Notes under the pieces: generated by a model
Databases searched by the model: none
What the model was told of the DNA's origin: nothing
The model's input: the letters and a program-made list of their open reading frames with translations, nothing else
Assembly (NCBI GenBank): GCA_016717725.1
Contig: JADKFA010000044.1
Location: forward strand, 124,001-188,000
Direction: 5' to 3'
From: Bacteroidota bacterium
GTDB lineage: Bacteria > Bacteroidota > Bacteroidia > AKYH767-A > OLB10
DNA: 64,000 nt
In this document: positions 15,770 through 26,057 of the stretch, in pieces
Position numbering within the stretch: position 1 is the first letter of the stretch
How the letters are laid out: every line of letters starts with the position of its first letter
Program-made: the position numbers and the translations under genes

Positions 15770-18679
15770 CTAATACGAAGAAGGACTCAAAACCAACTTC
15801 AAACTACCCAGCGATCCGTTCTCCCGTTGGTATTGCAAAATATACAGTCCTGTCGGGAATTGGGATAAGTTGACTTCGCGATTGATGAGATCCAAGTTGG
15901 TTACTTTCCTGCCTTGCAAATCATATACGATTCCACTGATGATGGGAGAACCTCCTGCTGTTTCCATCAACAAGAATGTACCATTCGATGGGTTCGGATA
16001 GGCGACAACGTTATTGCTGGTATTAATTTCTTCCATTCCCACAGTGCTTGTCCCATATTTAATGGTTATCATTTTATAAAAATATCTCATTAGGGAATCG
16101 TTTCCGCTTTCTCCCACTACAATTAAATTACCTTGGCTATCACGAATTAAATCGGCTAATCGATCAAAATAATTACTTGGGGTAGTATAACCATTAAAAA
16201 AATATTGATTGCCAAATGAATTATATCCCACTAATACAAAATCAATATTTGATGAGCTTCCATTCGTGGCATACCCTGCAGTAACAATTCGGTTATTAGG
16301 CTCAACAATTAATTTCAATGGCACGCGGTTATTGAAGGCTTGATTAAATACTGTGGCCCATTGAAAACTTCCAATTGCGCTGTATTGTACTGTAGTGTAT
16401 CTCCAATAAGATGAAATCCGTCCTTGGCAGATATATGCGATGTTACCTGCTGGAGTGTAACGAACTTGTACACCATATTCACTGCTAGTACTCGGATTAT
16501 AAACACTTCGCCACTGCTGCAGTCCCGTGACGCCATTATAAGTAATGAGCGCAGAAAAACCAACGCTTAAATACCCAGTAATGCCTACAGCAGCTACTTC
16601 TCCTGTATTACTTACGGTTACATCAAAAATTTCATCATACTCATTCAAAGAATCAAAATCAGTTGTCCAAAGCATATTTCCATTTACGGAAAATTTTTGA
16701 ACAACTCCCTTTGCAGTATTTGAATTTCCAGTTTGTACAAAGCCACCAACCGCAATATCACCATTTGGAAAAGCAGCTACACTACTGATTCTAGTGACGG
16801 CAGATGGTGTTGAGTCCACTTTTGCCGCCCATTGAAACGAAAATTGATCATTAAAAAATAACAGTAAGCCACCTGAAATACTTGAGTTCGCGCCAATGAC
16901 AATACTTCCATCACTTCTTACAAACATCGATTTCGCCAGCGTACTTCCTAACGGAGAGGGTAAATACCACGTGGTGTCCAAAAAATTTCCGTTGGAATCC
17001 ATCTTCACCAAAGAAAGCTTATAGTTGTTGCTAAGTTTTACTGAATCTGATGAAATGGATAAAATTAATTCTCCAGCAGGATTTATTTCCATTCCAGTTA
17101 AGGTATCGTTGTTCCAAGCAGGAGAACTGTAATATTTTTCCCAAAGCAAATTGCCCGCGGGATCATATTTTACAATGACAACATCCCTTCCTTCGTTGTA
17201 CATACGATCGCAAGTCGCCGCTGTATATACATTGTCAAAAGCATCCGTTCTTACAAATTGACCTCGGGTGATCCCTTGTCCTTGACCGTTATGATTCCAC
17301 TCGTGTAATCCGTTCCCTGCAGTATCAACAATAAGTATTTGTAGGTTTTCATCTACGTTTGCAGTATCAGTTTTGAACCCACCAGCGTACACAACATCAT
17401 TTCGTATGCTGATTGCAAAACCCATAGACACATCGTTGCTGTCTAAAATACGATATGTCCATAACGAATCACCTTCAGCAGAATACTTTGTGATAATCAT
17501 ATTGGCGAGTCCTCCACTGAAAGAATAATTGGGACCTTGATAAACTCCACGTCCTACTGCATATACTCCACCACTATCATCTATTGCAATACTATTTAGA
17601 ATATCGTATCCATTTGGCATTTCTCCGATCCATGTTCTTCTCCATCCAATTGATCCGTCAGAATTCAGCTTAGTGATACATCCTCTATAACCTGAGGCAC
17701 CTCCAAAATAAATGTTTCCTACAGTATCAATTACCACTGAAGCAATAGTTGATTGCACTATACCCGTGGAATCATGATAAATTGTTGTCCATTGTCGAAT
17801 GCCATTGCTGTTATAGCAAATCGCGAAAGCATCTCTGTTGTTATTTATATTATTAGTATGCCCTCCAGCAAATAAATAACCATTAGTGGAATAGCCCATT
17901 CCTCTTAATAGATCGTCGCTTTGAAGATTCGGATTTGTATAAGTGTCGGTCCATACGACACCTCCACTCGAATTATATTGCTTAACTAATGCATTCCTTG
18001 CTCCATTTAGATTGGAGGACTGTGCATAGCCACAAGCGGTAGCGTTGCCATTGGGAGCAACAATGATATCCAAAGCTTCGTCATATCCATTTCCTGGACC
18101 ATTGTGTACATCAGTCCATAGCTGCACTCCGCTAGAATTGTATTTAATCACTAACCAATCATCGCTACTTGAGAAGTATTCTATTCTTCCAGCAACATAA
18201 ACATTACCTGAAGTATCTACTGCAATTGCGTTTCCATAACTATCATCTGATGCGGCAGTTGGATATCTAGAAGCCCATTGTTCAATACCAGCATTATTTA
18301 CTTTTATTGTTATGCAACCAATGATTCCAGCCAAAGTTCGTTGGGAGGTTCCAGTGATATAGCTATTTCCTGCAGTATCCAATGTAAAATCGATTCCATA
18401 GTCGATACCCTTCTCACCACTATCATAATAATATTGCCAGAGTGTATCTCCTTGTGCATTGCGTTTCATCAAAAAAATATCTGCAACGCTTCGGTCTCGG
18501 CATGCATATCCAAATGCGTAAACATTTCCGGCATTATCAGATTCTATTTTACTTATTCGATCAGAGCATTTTCCTTGCGCTTTAAATTCATTCAACCATA
18601 ATTCTGGAAGCTGCTGTGCAGAAATAGACGTTGAAATTGTGACAATAAAATAAACAATTAAAGATTTAAATTTTCGCAT
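15770..18679 (-). CDS. SBBP-type beta-propeller exoprotein with type A T9SS domain
   Basis: 969-residue exported protein. A signal peptide ends near residue 21 (SISAQ). The body is a chain of beta-propeller repeats of the SBBP type, recognisable by D..GN.Y..G and WTDTY....D strands, with repeated NATACGYA/GEVAAVGI-like blades. The final roughly 75 residues (VAYPNPSNGTFLLME to the end) are a type A T9SS sorting domain. It is clearly paralogous to the protein at 19142-22042, colinear over the full length, so a tandem duplication is likely. No catalytic motif was seen; the role may be adhesive or structural. The 3' end lies about 40 bases from the heptamer repeat array. Confidence 0.9.
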   Translation of the reverse strand: MRKFKSLIVYFIVTISTSISAQQLPELWLNEFKAQGKCSDRISKIESDNAGNVYAFGYACRDRSVADIFLMKRNAQGDTLWQYYYDSGEKGIDYGIDFTLDTAGNSYITGTSQRTLAGIIGCITIKVNNAGIEQWASRYPTAASDDSYGNAIAVDTSGNVYVAGRIEYFSSSDDWLVIKYNSSGVQLWTDVHNGPGNGYDEALDIIVAPNGNATACGYAQSSNLNGARNALVKQYNSSGGVVWTDTYTNPNLQSDDLLRGMGYSTNGYLFAGGHTNNINNNRDAFAICYNSNGIRQWTTIYHDSTGIVQSTIASVVIDTVGNIYFGGASGYRGCITKLNSDGSIGWRRTWIGEMPNGYDILNSIAIDDSGGVYAVGRGVYQGPNYSFSGGLANMIITKYSAEGDSLWTYRILDSNDVSMGFAISIRNDVVYAGGFKTDTANVDENLQILIVDTAGNGLHEWNHNGQGQGITRGQFVRTDAFDNVYTAATCDRMYNEGRDVVIVKYDPAGNLLWEKYYSSPAWNNDTLTGMEINPAGELILSISSDSVKLSNNYKLSLVKMDSNGNFLDTTWYLPSPLGSTLAKSMFVRSDGSIVIGANSSISGGLLLFFNDQFSFQWAAKVDSTPSAVTRISSVAAFPNGDIAVGGFVQTGNSNTAKGVVQKFSVNGNMLWTTDFDSLNEYDEIFDVTVSNTGEVAAVGITGYLSVGFSALITYNGVTGLQQWRSVYNPSTSSEYGVQVRYTPAGNIAYICQGRISSYWRYTTVQYSAIGSFQWATVFNQAFNNRVPLKLIVEPNNRIVTAGYATNGSSSNIDFVLVGYNSFGNQYFFNGYTTPSNYFDRLADLIRDSQGNLIVVGESGNDSLMRYFYKMITIKYGTSTVGMEEINTSNNVVAYPNPSNGTFLLMETAGGSPIISGIVYDLQGRKVTNLDLINREVNLSQFPTGLYILQYQRENGSLGSLKLVLSPSSY

Positions 18680-19141
18680 TTAGTTGTGAATTGTTTCATA
18701 AAAGTAATGAAAAAGAATATTAAGCAGTTATTATCATAAAATCGAAAAAGCACAGCTCATAATTACCCTGAAATGCGTTAGTGTTTTAAATTCTACTCCA
18801 TTCGTGTTCGTCAACAACAGGCATCAGAGGTATCCACAAAATGACAGAGAGAAATAACCCTTTAATGATTGAATATCAAAAAGATGGTGGATCATTTCAA
18901 TAGTTCAGATCTATTTGCTCAAGCTCATTTTGGTTTTGCAAAAAAATCTTTTGATTTCAGGATCGTTTTCTTGAAAGTAGTATATGTTCTTCTCCCGTAA
19001 ATTAACACATTTTGTCGATTCAAGTAGCCTTTATCCTATTTAACAAGACAATAAAATCCACATATCCGCTCGACTTTTACACAATTTGTAAGTAGTAGCA
19101 GAAACATATCGATATGTCCATTATTCATCCTTGTACTATAA
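18680..19141. other. Spacer between tandem paralogues
   Basis: 462-base AT-rich spacer with no credible ORF, hairpin terminator or repeat recognised. It should hold the promoter of the 969-residue gene. Confidence 0.5.
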
Positions 19142-22042
19142 TTATTCTTTAATTAATTTCAAGCTACCTATACTTTTATCTGACCGTTGAAAATGGAAAA
19201 CATAACACCCAGCTGTGAAATAACTTAAATCAATTTCACGATTAATCACATCTAAAGAAGCGACACTTCGTCCTGTTATATCAAATATTTGTCCGCCTAT
19301 TATTGGCGATGCGCTTCCATTTTCAAGTAGTAAGAAAACCCCTGTCGATGGATTCGGATAGGCGACAACGTTAGATGAACTTTCAATCTGTTGAATACCC
19401 ACCGCACTTCCACCATACTTAATAATAATCATGTGGAAAAGATATTCATTTAAAAAATCAGTAGCACTTTGTCCCGTGACAATAAAGTTTCCCTGCGCAT
19501 CACGAGCTAAATCATGAAGTACATCGGGTGCGTAATTAGGGGTAGTATATGTGTTTAAAAATTGCTGAATACCTGCTGAATTGTAACCCACCAAAACAAA
19601 ATCGTAATTAGAAGATGCACTATTGATTGCCCATCCAGCAGTAACCACTCTGTTATTTGGTTCGACGATAAGTTTTAACGGTGCACGATCACTAGCTGTT
19701 TGGCTATAAACAGTAGCCCATTGAAAAGTTCCCGAAGCAGAATATTGCAACGTAGTATACCGAGCAACAAAGCCAGTACCGCCTCTGCAGATATACACAA
19801 TATTTCCTGCAGGAGTATATCGAACTTTTACGCCATACTCACTTACAGTGTTTGGATTATATACAGCACGCCAATTTTGAGCGCCTGTAGTTCCGTTGTA
19901 AGTGATGAGTGTAGAAACTCCCGTTGTAAGATAACCAGAAATTCCTACGGCAGCCACTTCTCCCGACGGACTCACCGTCACATCATCAATTTCATCATAC
20001 ACATTTAACGAATCGAAATCGGCAGTCCAAAGTCGTACTCCTGAGGGTTGAAAACGCTGCACAACACCTTTCGCTGTATTGCCCGATGAGATTTGCACCA
20101 ACCCAGCTACTGCAATATCACCATTGGGAAATGCTGCCAAACTATTAATTCTTGTTGCGGCAAATTGTGTAGAATCCATCTTCGCTACCCATTGCAAAAT
20201 ATGTTGGTTATCGAAATAAATTAATAATCCACCAGCAATATTTGAATTAGCGCCTATCACGATACTGCCATCGTTGCGCATCAACATCGAATTAGAAAAA
20301 ATATTCCCTAATGGAGAAGGTAAATACCAAGTAGTATCTAAGAAATTTCCGTTTGAGTCCATCTTTACCAAAGACATTTTAAAATTATTCTTTGTTTTTG
20401 CGCTATCTGTTGAAATGCACAATACCAATTCTCCTGCTGGATTAAATTGCATATCCGTAATAGTATCGTTGTTCCATGCTGGCGTAGTATAATATTTTTC
20501 CCATAACAGTGTTCCTGCTGGATCATACTTCACAATAGCAACATCCCATCCTTCGTTATAACTTCTGTCAACCGTTGTGGCACAATAAATATTATCTGCG
20601 GCATCTAAACGTACAATTTGTCCATGGGTGATGCCAGCACCTTTTCCATTATGATTCCATTCATGTAAACTATTTCCTGCAGTATCCACTACAATCATAT
20701 ATAAGTTTTCATCCACATGAGCCGTATCCGTTTTAAATCCTCCGGCAATCACTTTTCCATTCTTGGTGGCAATCGCAAAGCCCATGGATGCATCTGTAGA
20801 ATCAATAATTCGATATGTCCATAAAGAATCTCCAGTATCGGAATACTTTGCTATAATCATATTCGTAAGTCCACCGTTACCATAATAATCTGGGCCTGGA
20901 TAAATTCCTCTTCCCGACGTATATACGCCACCGTTATTGTCAACTGCTACCGAATTTATTACATCGTATCCGAATGGCAGTGATCCAACCCACCTTCTTC
21001 TCCATCCTTGCGTGCCGTCAAAATTAACCTTCGTAATAAATCCATTCGAATAATCAGATCCCACAACATAAGCATTTCCTAAATCATCAAATGTATTTCC
21101 CAATAAATATTCATCATTCCCTGATGTTGAATCTTGGTAGATGGTTTCCCATTGGCGAACGCCCGCTGCGTTATACGACATCACCAATACATCTAATTTA
21201 TTGTTGGATGAATTTCCCGTTTCACCGGCAACAAATAAATTTCCTGCTGTATTATAGGCGAGACCTCTCAATCGATCGGGTTGATTGAAAGCTGGGTTAG
21301 TATAGGTATCACTCCAAACGGTTCCACCACTTTGATCATACTGTTTAACAAAAGCATTGATATTACCGTTAGCAGTAATATCATAAACATAGCCGCACGC
21401 GGTTGCATTCCCATTGGGTGCGATTACAATATCGAGTGCTTCATCATCTCCATTTCCTGGACCATTAAGCCCATCCACCCATTGTTGAATACCACTTGAA
21501 TTATATTTTACCACCAACCAATTCGTACTCGACAAAGCAGGATCAATAGTGCCGGCAACATATACATTGCCATTTATGTCAACAGTAATTGCATAACCAT
21601 AACTTTGACTGTTGGTTCCTGAAGGATAGCGTGCCACCCATTGTTGAACACCTGCACTATTCAATTTAATGGTGATACAATCAAAATATCCTGAAAAAGA
21701 GGGCTGCGATTTTCCTGTTAAATAAACATTAAGGTTCGCATCGATTGCCATATCGAGAACATAATCTTCTCCTTTACTTCCACTATCATAATAATATTGC
21801 CAAAGGGTATCGCCTTGTGCATTTCGTTTCATGGCGTACGCATCGGGGTATGCGCGTTCGTTACTTGCATATCCACCTATGTAAATATCATTATTATTAT
21901 CAATCAATATTTTACTGATGCGATCGGAAGATTTTCCTTGTGGAACAAAAGATCGAAGCCATTGTTGAGGAAGAGTTTGGGAGAAAGAAAGTGCATTAGA
22001 TGCAATAACAAAGAAGATGGAAAGTTTGATTCCTAATTTCAT
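19142..22042 (-). CDS. SBBP-type beta-propeller exoprotein, paralogue of the 969-aa protein
   Basis: About 966 residues from the chosen ATG at 22042 (MKLGIKLSIFFVIASNALSF), which starts a clean signal peptide ending at about ALSFSQ; a longer frame reaches 22099 but would put 19 extra residues before it. Body and C-terminus mirror the neighbour at 15770: WLRSF..QGKSSDRISKI start, repeated propeller blades, and the type A T9SS domain VAYPNPSTGVFLLLE. Likely the product of an old tandem duplication, as the two differ throughout but keep blade order. Exported and surface-bound or released; ligand unknown. Confidence 0.9.
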   Translation of the reverse strand: MKLGIKLSIFFVIASNALSFSQTLPQQWLRSFVPQGKSSDRISKILIDNNNDIYIGGYASNERAYPDAYAMKRNAQGDTLWQYYYDSGSKGEDYVLDMAIDANLNVYLTGKSQPSFSGYFDCITIKLNSAGVQQWVARYPSGTNSQSYGYAITVDINGNVYVAGTIDPALSSTNWLVVKYNSSGIQQWVDGLNGPGNGDDEALDIVIAPNGNATACGYVYDITANGNINAFVKQYDQSGGTVWSDTYTNPAFNQPDRLRGLAYNTAGNLFVAGETGNSSNNKLDVLVMSYNAAGVRQWETIYQDSTSGNDEYLLGNTFDDLGNAYVVGSDYSNGFITKVNFDGTQGWRRRWVGSLPFGYDVINSVAVDNNGGVYTSGRGIYPGPDYYGNGGLTNMIIAKYSDTGDSLWTYRIIDSTDASMGFAIATKNGKVIAGGFKTDTAHVDENLYMIVVDTAGNSLHEWNHNGKGAGITHGQIVRLDAADNIYCATTVDRSYNEGWDVAIVKYDPAGTLLWEKYYTTPAWNNDTITDMQFNPAGELVLCISTDSAKTKNNFKMSLVKMDSNGNFLDTTWYLPSPLGNIFSNSMLMRNDGSIVIGANSNIAGGLLIYFDNQHILQWVAKMDSTQFAATRINSLAAFPNGDIAVAGLVQISSGNTAKGVVQRFQPSGVRLWTADFDSLNVYDEIDDVTVSPSGEVAAVGISGYLTTGVSTLITYNGTTGAQNWRAVYNPNTVSEYGVKVRYTPAGNIVYICRGGTGFVARYTTLQYSASGTFQWATVYSQTASDRAPLKLIVEPNNRVVTAGWAINSASSNYDFVLVGYNSAGIQQFLNTYTTPNYAPDVLHDLARDAQGNFIVTGQSATDFLNEYLFHMIIIKYGGSAVGIQQIESSSNVVAYPNPSTGVFLLLENGSASPIIGGQIFDITGRSVASLDVINREIDLSYFTAGCYVFHFQRSDKSIGSLKLIKE

Positions 22043-22390
22043 GTTTTGATGTGTTTGGAGTGTGAAGGTAAGAAACTTTGAAAAATAAATATAAACCAAA
22101 TTTTATTAAATCTATGTTTATATAGCTTCGTTAGGAAGATATAAAGAATAAATTAATGATTCACTATAAATAGAATCCAGAAAAAAACTCCTTTTAACCG
22201 CAAGGAACGCCAGGTCCCGATAAATCGGGAGCGCAAGGTTCGCAAGGATTAATTAATAAGTCGCTTAGAAAAACAAACTAAAAAACACATTTATTACTAT
22301 AAATTTTAACTGTTTTTTTATAAAAGTATGGTTATAAAAAAGTGGATCAGCGAAAAAAATTCACCAATCCACCAATTTGCCAATTTGCAA
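22043..22390. other. Intergenic region with GCAAGG repeat and palindrome variant
   Basis: Contains a CGCAAGGAACGC...GCGCAAGGTTCGCAAGG segment that encloses the palindrome variant TCCCGATAAATCGGGA (22215-22230). A CCACCAATTTGCCAATTTGC simple-repeat tail at 22370-22388 abuts the end of the rluB-like gene. Confidence 0.6.
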
Positions 22391-24205
22391 TTATTCTGCT
22401 TGCTTCTTCTTTCCGTTGCCCATCATCTTCAAGAACCCAACTTCACGTTCGTCGAGCATTCTCCAACGACCTCTTGGTAGATCTTTCTTTGTGAGTCCAG
22501 CAAAACCAACGCGATCGAGTTTTACCACATCATAGCCAAGCGCTTCGAACATACGACGCACGATACGATTTTTACCAGAGTGCAATTCCACGCCGACAAC
22601 TTTCTTATCGTCTTTAGCATTACCGATTGAAATTTCATCTACACTACTAACACCATCTTCCAACTCTACACCTTCTTGCAAACGACGTGCATCAGAAACT
22701 TTAAAATTTTTATCGAGTTCGGCTTGATAAATTTTCTTCACGCGAGAACTTGGATGTGTTAAATGACGAGCTAAATCACCATCGTTCGTGAATAATAAAA
22801 GTCCAACTGTGTTTCTGTCTAAACGTCCTACTGGATAAACTCTCTCAGGACAAGCGCCTGCAATTAATTCCATCACAGTTTTACGATCGTTCGGATCATC
22901 AGACGTTGTGATATAATCTTTGGGTTTATTTAACAAAAGATAAACATGCTTTTCATTTCGTATACGCTCACCGTTATAACGGATATCATCACCTGGTTTC
23001 ACTTTCATTCCGAGTTCGGTAGCGACCTGACCATTCACCGAAATAACTCCAGCAGTAATCAAATCATCTGCTTCACGACGCGAACAAATTCCAGCCATAC
23101 CAATAAAGCGATTCAAGCGAATTTCACCTGTCAAATCATCACCTGTGCTGGCACTACGTTTACGCGGTGCGCCACGGCGACCACCACTTTTTCCGTATGA
23201 TGGACGATCTCTGTAAGATGATTTCTCTTCAAAACGAGAGTGACGATCTTCTCTACTTGGAGGTCCGCTTTTATCTCTTCTTTTCGCTGGACGATCTGAT
23301 CGTTCGCTTGAATCCCGATAGCTAACGGGACCGCGATCATTACTTTCTTCTCTTTTTTGATAAGGTCTTTTTTCGCCATCGCGTGAATCACTTCTTCCGC
23401 GCGTAAATGGTGCGCGGCTTTCTCCACTCTCTTCTCTTCTTTGATAAGGTCTTTTTTCACCATCGTGTGAGTCACTTCTTCCACGTGTAAATGGTGCGCG
23501 ACTCTCTCCGTTTTCGTCTCTTCTTTTATATGGTCGTTTTTCACCGTCATTGGAATCACTTCTTCCTCGTGTAAATGGTGCGCGGCTTTCTCCGCTGTCG
23601 TCTCTTCTTTGATAAGGGCGTTTTTCGCCATCGCGTGAATCACTTCTTCCTCTCGAATCCCGATAGCTATCGGGACTGCGCTCTCCACGCTCCGAACTCC
23701 GCTCTGTATTTCCGCCTTCTTCTCTTCTTTGATATGGTCTTTTTTCGCCATCACCAGAAGAACTTCTTCCTCTTGTAAATGGTGCTCTACTTTCTCCGCT
23801 GTCGTCTCTTCTTTTATATGGTCTCTTTTCGCCGTCACCTGAAGAACTTCTTCCTCTTGTAAATGGTGCTCTACTTTCTCCGCTTTCTTCTCTTCTTTGA
23901 TAAGGTCTCTTTTCGCCATCACCAGAAGAACTTCTTCCTCTTGTAAATGGTGCTCGGCGTTCTCCGCTCTCTGCACTCCGCTCTCCTCTCTGTGAACCTC
24001 GCTCTCCACGCTCTGAACTTCCTCCTCTAGCTGGTCGAGAGCTTCCTTCGTTATCGAATGAATCCCAAGGTGATTTTTTTTCTGAGCGTGCCGGGCGGTC
24101 ACCGCTATTATCGTTTCTTGTGAATTTGCCTCTTCCTGTCGCAGGTCGAGAGCGGTCGTTACTGCCACGTGAACCGTCACGGCCGGGGCTACTTTTCTTT
24201 TTCAT
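22391..24205 (-). CDS. Pseudouridine synthase (RluB/RsuA family) with long repetitive N-terminus
   Basis: 604 residues. The C-terminal 250 are a complete RsuA/RluB-type enzyme that isomerises a uridine in 23S or 16S rRNA: an S4 RNA-binding domain (from IRLNRFIGMAGICSRREAD), then the catalytic motif GRLDRNTVGLLL with nucleophile Asp463 and the K-x-Y..EL segment. The N-terminal about 345 residues are low complexity, rich in Arg, Ser, Gly, Glu and Asp, and contain about six copies of a 28-residue unit (RAPFTRGRS.S.DGEKRPY.RR). Such basic, probably disordered extensions occur in Bacteroidota RluB-like proteins and may bind RNA. The dispersed genomic palindrome is read in frame twice here (23658-23675 and 23313-23330), giving PDSYRDS and PVSYRDS. 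Confidence 0.92.
   Translation of the reverse strand: MKKKSSPGRDGSRGSNDRSRPATGRGKFTRNDNSGDRPARSEKKSPWDSFDNEGSSRPARGGSSERGERGSQRGERSAESGERRAPFTRGRSSSGDGEKRPYQRREESGESRAPFTRGRSSSGDGEKRPYKRRDDSGESRAPFTRGRSSSGDGEKRPYQRREEGGNTERSSERGERSPDSYRDSRGRSDSRDGEKRPYQRRDDSGESRAPFTRGRSDSNDGEKRPYKRRDENGESRAPFTRGRSDSHDGEKRPYQRREESGESRAPFTRGRSDSRDGEKRPYQKREESNDRGPVSYRDSSERSDRPAKRRDKSGPPSREDRHSRFEEKSSYRDRPSYGKSGGRRGAPRKRSASTGDDLTGEIRLNRFIGMAGICSRREADDLITAGVISVNGQVATELGMKVKPGDDIRYNGERIRNEKHVYLLLNKPKDYITTSDDPNDRKTVMELIAGACPERVYPVGRLDRNTVGLLLFTNDGDLARHLTHPSSRVKKIYQAELDKNFKVSDARRLQEGVELEDGVSSVDEISIGNAKDDKKVVGVELHSGKNRIVRRMFEALGYDVVKLDRVGFAGLTKKDLPRGRWRMLDEREVGFLKMMGNGKKKQAE
23313..23330. repeat. In-frame variant of the dispersed palindrome
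   Basis: TCCCGATAGCTAACGGGA, one base from the perfect palindrome, inside the pseudouridine synthase gene. Read on the minus strand it encodes PVSYRDS. Confidence 0.8.
23658..23675. repeat. In-frame perfect copy of the dispersed palindrome
   Basis: TCCCGATAGCTATCGGGA inside the repeat domain of the pseudouridine synthase gene. It encodes PDSYRDS on the minus strand and sits where one 28-residue unit is interrupted. Confidence 0.85.
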
Positions 24206-24368
24206 TTTATTTTCTATAAATAGGGCTGCAAAGATCGTAATTAATTGTTGATAAGTAACGTTGATTTCGCATGAATTTTAGGCTAAAAAGCATTGATTTG
24301 ATGATAAATACACCAAATAAGTCAAAATCTTAGTAAAGTCCAATTGGAGTTATTGACAATTGGAAACC

Positions 24369-24731
24369 TCAGCGTGCATGGAAGGCTTCCTTCATATGAG
24401 TCAGTTGAGCTTTCTTTCCTTTTCGAAAGATGATGGAAATAACATCAAACCGAATTTCGTGTCTGATATCGTGAAGCTCTTGATAATACCCAGCTGCGAG
24501 CGCCATTAAATCGGTTTTTGTTTGGCCGATGGATGCTTCCGGACTCCCATAACTCGGAAAGCTCCGACTCTTTACCTCGACGATAATCAGAAACCTTTCG
24601 TCGGTTGCAATGATGTCGATTTCGCCTTTTTGGTAGCGGAAGTTTCGAGCTAAAATTCGGTAGCCAATTTGTTGGAGATAGCGAACTGCGATGGCTTCAC
24701 CGCGCTCACCGATTTTTTCAATGTCGGTCAA
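24369..24731 (-). CDS. YraN/UPF0102 family putative endonuclease
   Basis: 120-residue protein of the UPF0102 family with a Holliday-junction-resolvase-like fold. The N-terminal GERGEAIAVRYL helix and the nuclease core Glu37-Ile-Asp39 (KGEIDII) plus Glu52-Val-Lys54 (VEVKSR) match the family pattern E...D...ExK. Length is typical and the protein is complete. The substrate and biological role are not established for the family. It lies 163 bases downstream of the pseudouridine synthase start in the same orientation, but the spacer suggests a separate transcript. Confidence 0.92.
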   Translation of the reverse strand: MTDIEKIGERGEAIAVRYLQQIGYRILARNFRYQKGEIDIIATDERFLIIVEVKSRSFPSYGSPEASIGQTKTDLMALAAGYYQELHDIRHEIRFDVISIIFRKGKKAQLTHMKEAFHAR

Positions 24732-25090
24732 ATTTCGATTTTATTAAAATGGTTTATAGAAAAATTGATTTCGCAAATATACGAAAAGGCTACTAGCTGG
24801 CTCAAGCTGCTAGATTTTTTGAAGGATGTGTTTAGATGGTAAAAAATCAAATGGCTATTCCCAAAGAAAAATTCAATTCATTAAAATTTACAGTGCTATT
24901 TATATTTGATGGGCCGCAGATTTTTTATGATTGGTGATGATTTTTTATGATTTTTCCCCGCGCCCGTTGCGCCTCCTCCGCGTTCCCTGCGGTTAAATTG
25001 TCAGTTACATTAGTTAGAAAAATTTCTTCTATGAAAATGGTAACAAACCCTTCTAACTCGAAATACAATTTTTATTTAAAAGTTTTTATT
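24732..25090. other. Intergenic region with degenerate repeats
   Basis: Holds a GATGGGCCGCAG plus TTTTTTATGAT repeat at 24908-24955, also seen at 14490-14540, followed by a GC-rich GCGCCCGTTGCGCC...CGTTCCCTGCGG block. No gene or RNA recognised. Confidence 0.55.
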
Positions 25091-25984
25091 TCAACGAATA
25101 CTTTTCTCTCCCACCTCCAAACTCACCCTTCCTCCCATCAAGAGTGGTTGATTGTTTTGGATATGTCCGGCTGGAAAATTCATGCACACTGGAAAAGTAT
25201 ACTCACGCACTGCTTCCGAAATAATTTCTTCGGCTGTTTTTCCGAAGGGAATCGCGTTATCGCGCATATCACTCATGCCGCCCACGATGAGACCAGAAAG
25301 TCCGTCCAATTTCCCCGAACGTTTTAGTTGCATCATCATACGATCGATGTGATAGAGATACTCATCCAAATCTTCGAGAAATAATATCTTACCTCTGGTA
25401 TCGATATCGGATGCAGAACCCGACAATGCATACATCAAAGAAAGATTTCCGCCCACTAAAATTCCTTCATCTTTGCCTTTCCGATTCCATGGTGAATTTT
25501 CAATTGAATAGCGGAGCTCCTCACCCGTAAGTAGCTTTCTCAAATTCTCGAGGGCATCGGGAGTACATCGATCGCCGCCCATACTAAACACCATGGTAGC
25601 GTGAATGCTTGGAATTTGAAATTGTTGGTGCAGGTGATTATGAAAAACGGTCATATCACTAAAACCGATTATCCACTTTGGTTTTTGTGCGAAGCGATTA
25701 AAATTGAGTTGGTCGATGATTCGCATACAACCATAACCACCTCGTGCGCTGATGATGGCATCTACCGTTGGATCATCCATCAACTCTTGCATATCGGCAG
25801 TACGTTGTGCATCGCTCCCCGAAAACTGATTTTCGGCAGCGTATAAATTCTTCGCCGTTTTAACTTTAAAACCCCAACTCTCCATTAAAGAAATTCCAGG
25901 AGCCAACTCCTCCGGACTTACTTTTCGTGCAGGGGCGCAAATTCCAATGGTACTTCCGGGAACTAAGTAGGGAGGGATTTTCAT
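25091..25984 (-). CDS. L,D-carboxypeptidase (peptidase family S66, LdcA-like)
   Basis: 297 residues from the ATG at 25984 (MKIPPYLVPGSTIGICAPARK), which matches the usual LdcA start; an upstream frame reaches 26035 but adds an implausible extension. The S66 triad is present: Ser109 in IGFSDMT, Glu204 in LFLEDLDE and His274 in FPAGHIQNN. It removes the terminal D-alanine from murein tetrapeptides during cell-wall recycling. There is no signal peptide, so it is cytoplasmic, as expected. The ARGGYGCMR motif after residue 79 is also typical. The gene is a single transcription unit. Confidence 0.93.
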   Translation of the reverse strand: MKIPPYLVPGSTIGICAPARKVSPEELAPGISLMESWGFKVKTAKNLYAAENQFSGSDAQRTADMQELMDDPTVDAIISARGGYGCMRIIDQLNFNRFAQKPKWIIGFSDMTVFHNHLHQQFQIPSIHATMVFSMGGDRCTPDALENLRKLLTGEELRYSIENSPWNRKGKDEGILVGGNLSLMYALSGSASDIDTRGKILFLEDLDEYLYHIDRMMMQLKRSGKLDGLSGLIVGGMSDMRDNAIPFGKTAEEIISEAVREYTFPVCMNFPAGHIQNNQPLLMGGRVSLEVGEKSIR

Positions 25985-26057
25985 AATTACGCAAAGATAG
26001 GTAGCCGCATTTAATTTACGACACGCATTTGGCAATTGGTGTGTTGGTGGATTGGTG

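Noticed and set aside
23131..24180. 349-codon frame opposite in phase to the pseudouridine synthase
   Set aside because: A shadow of the repetitive Arg/Ser/Gly coding; the S4 and catalytic motifs are in the other frame.
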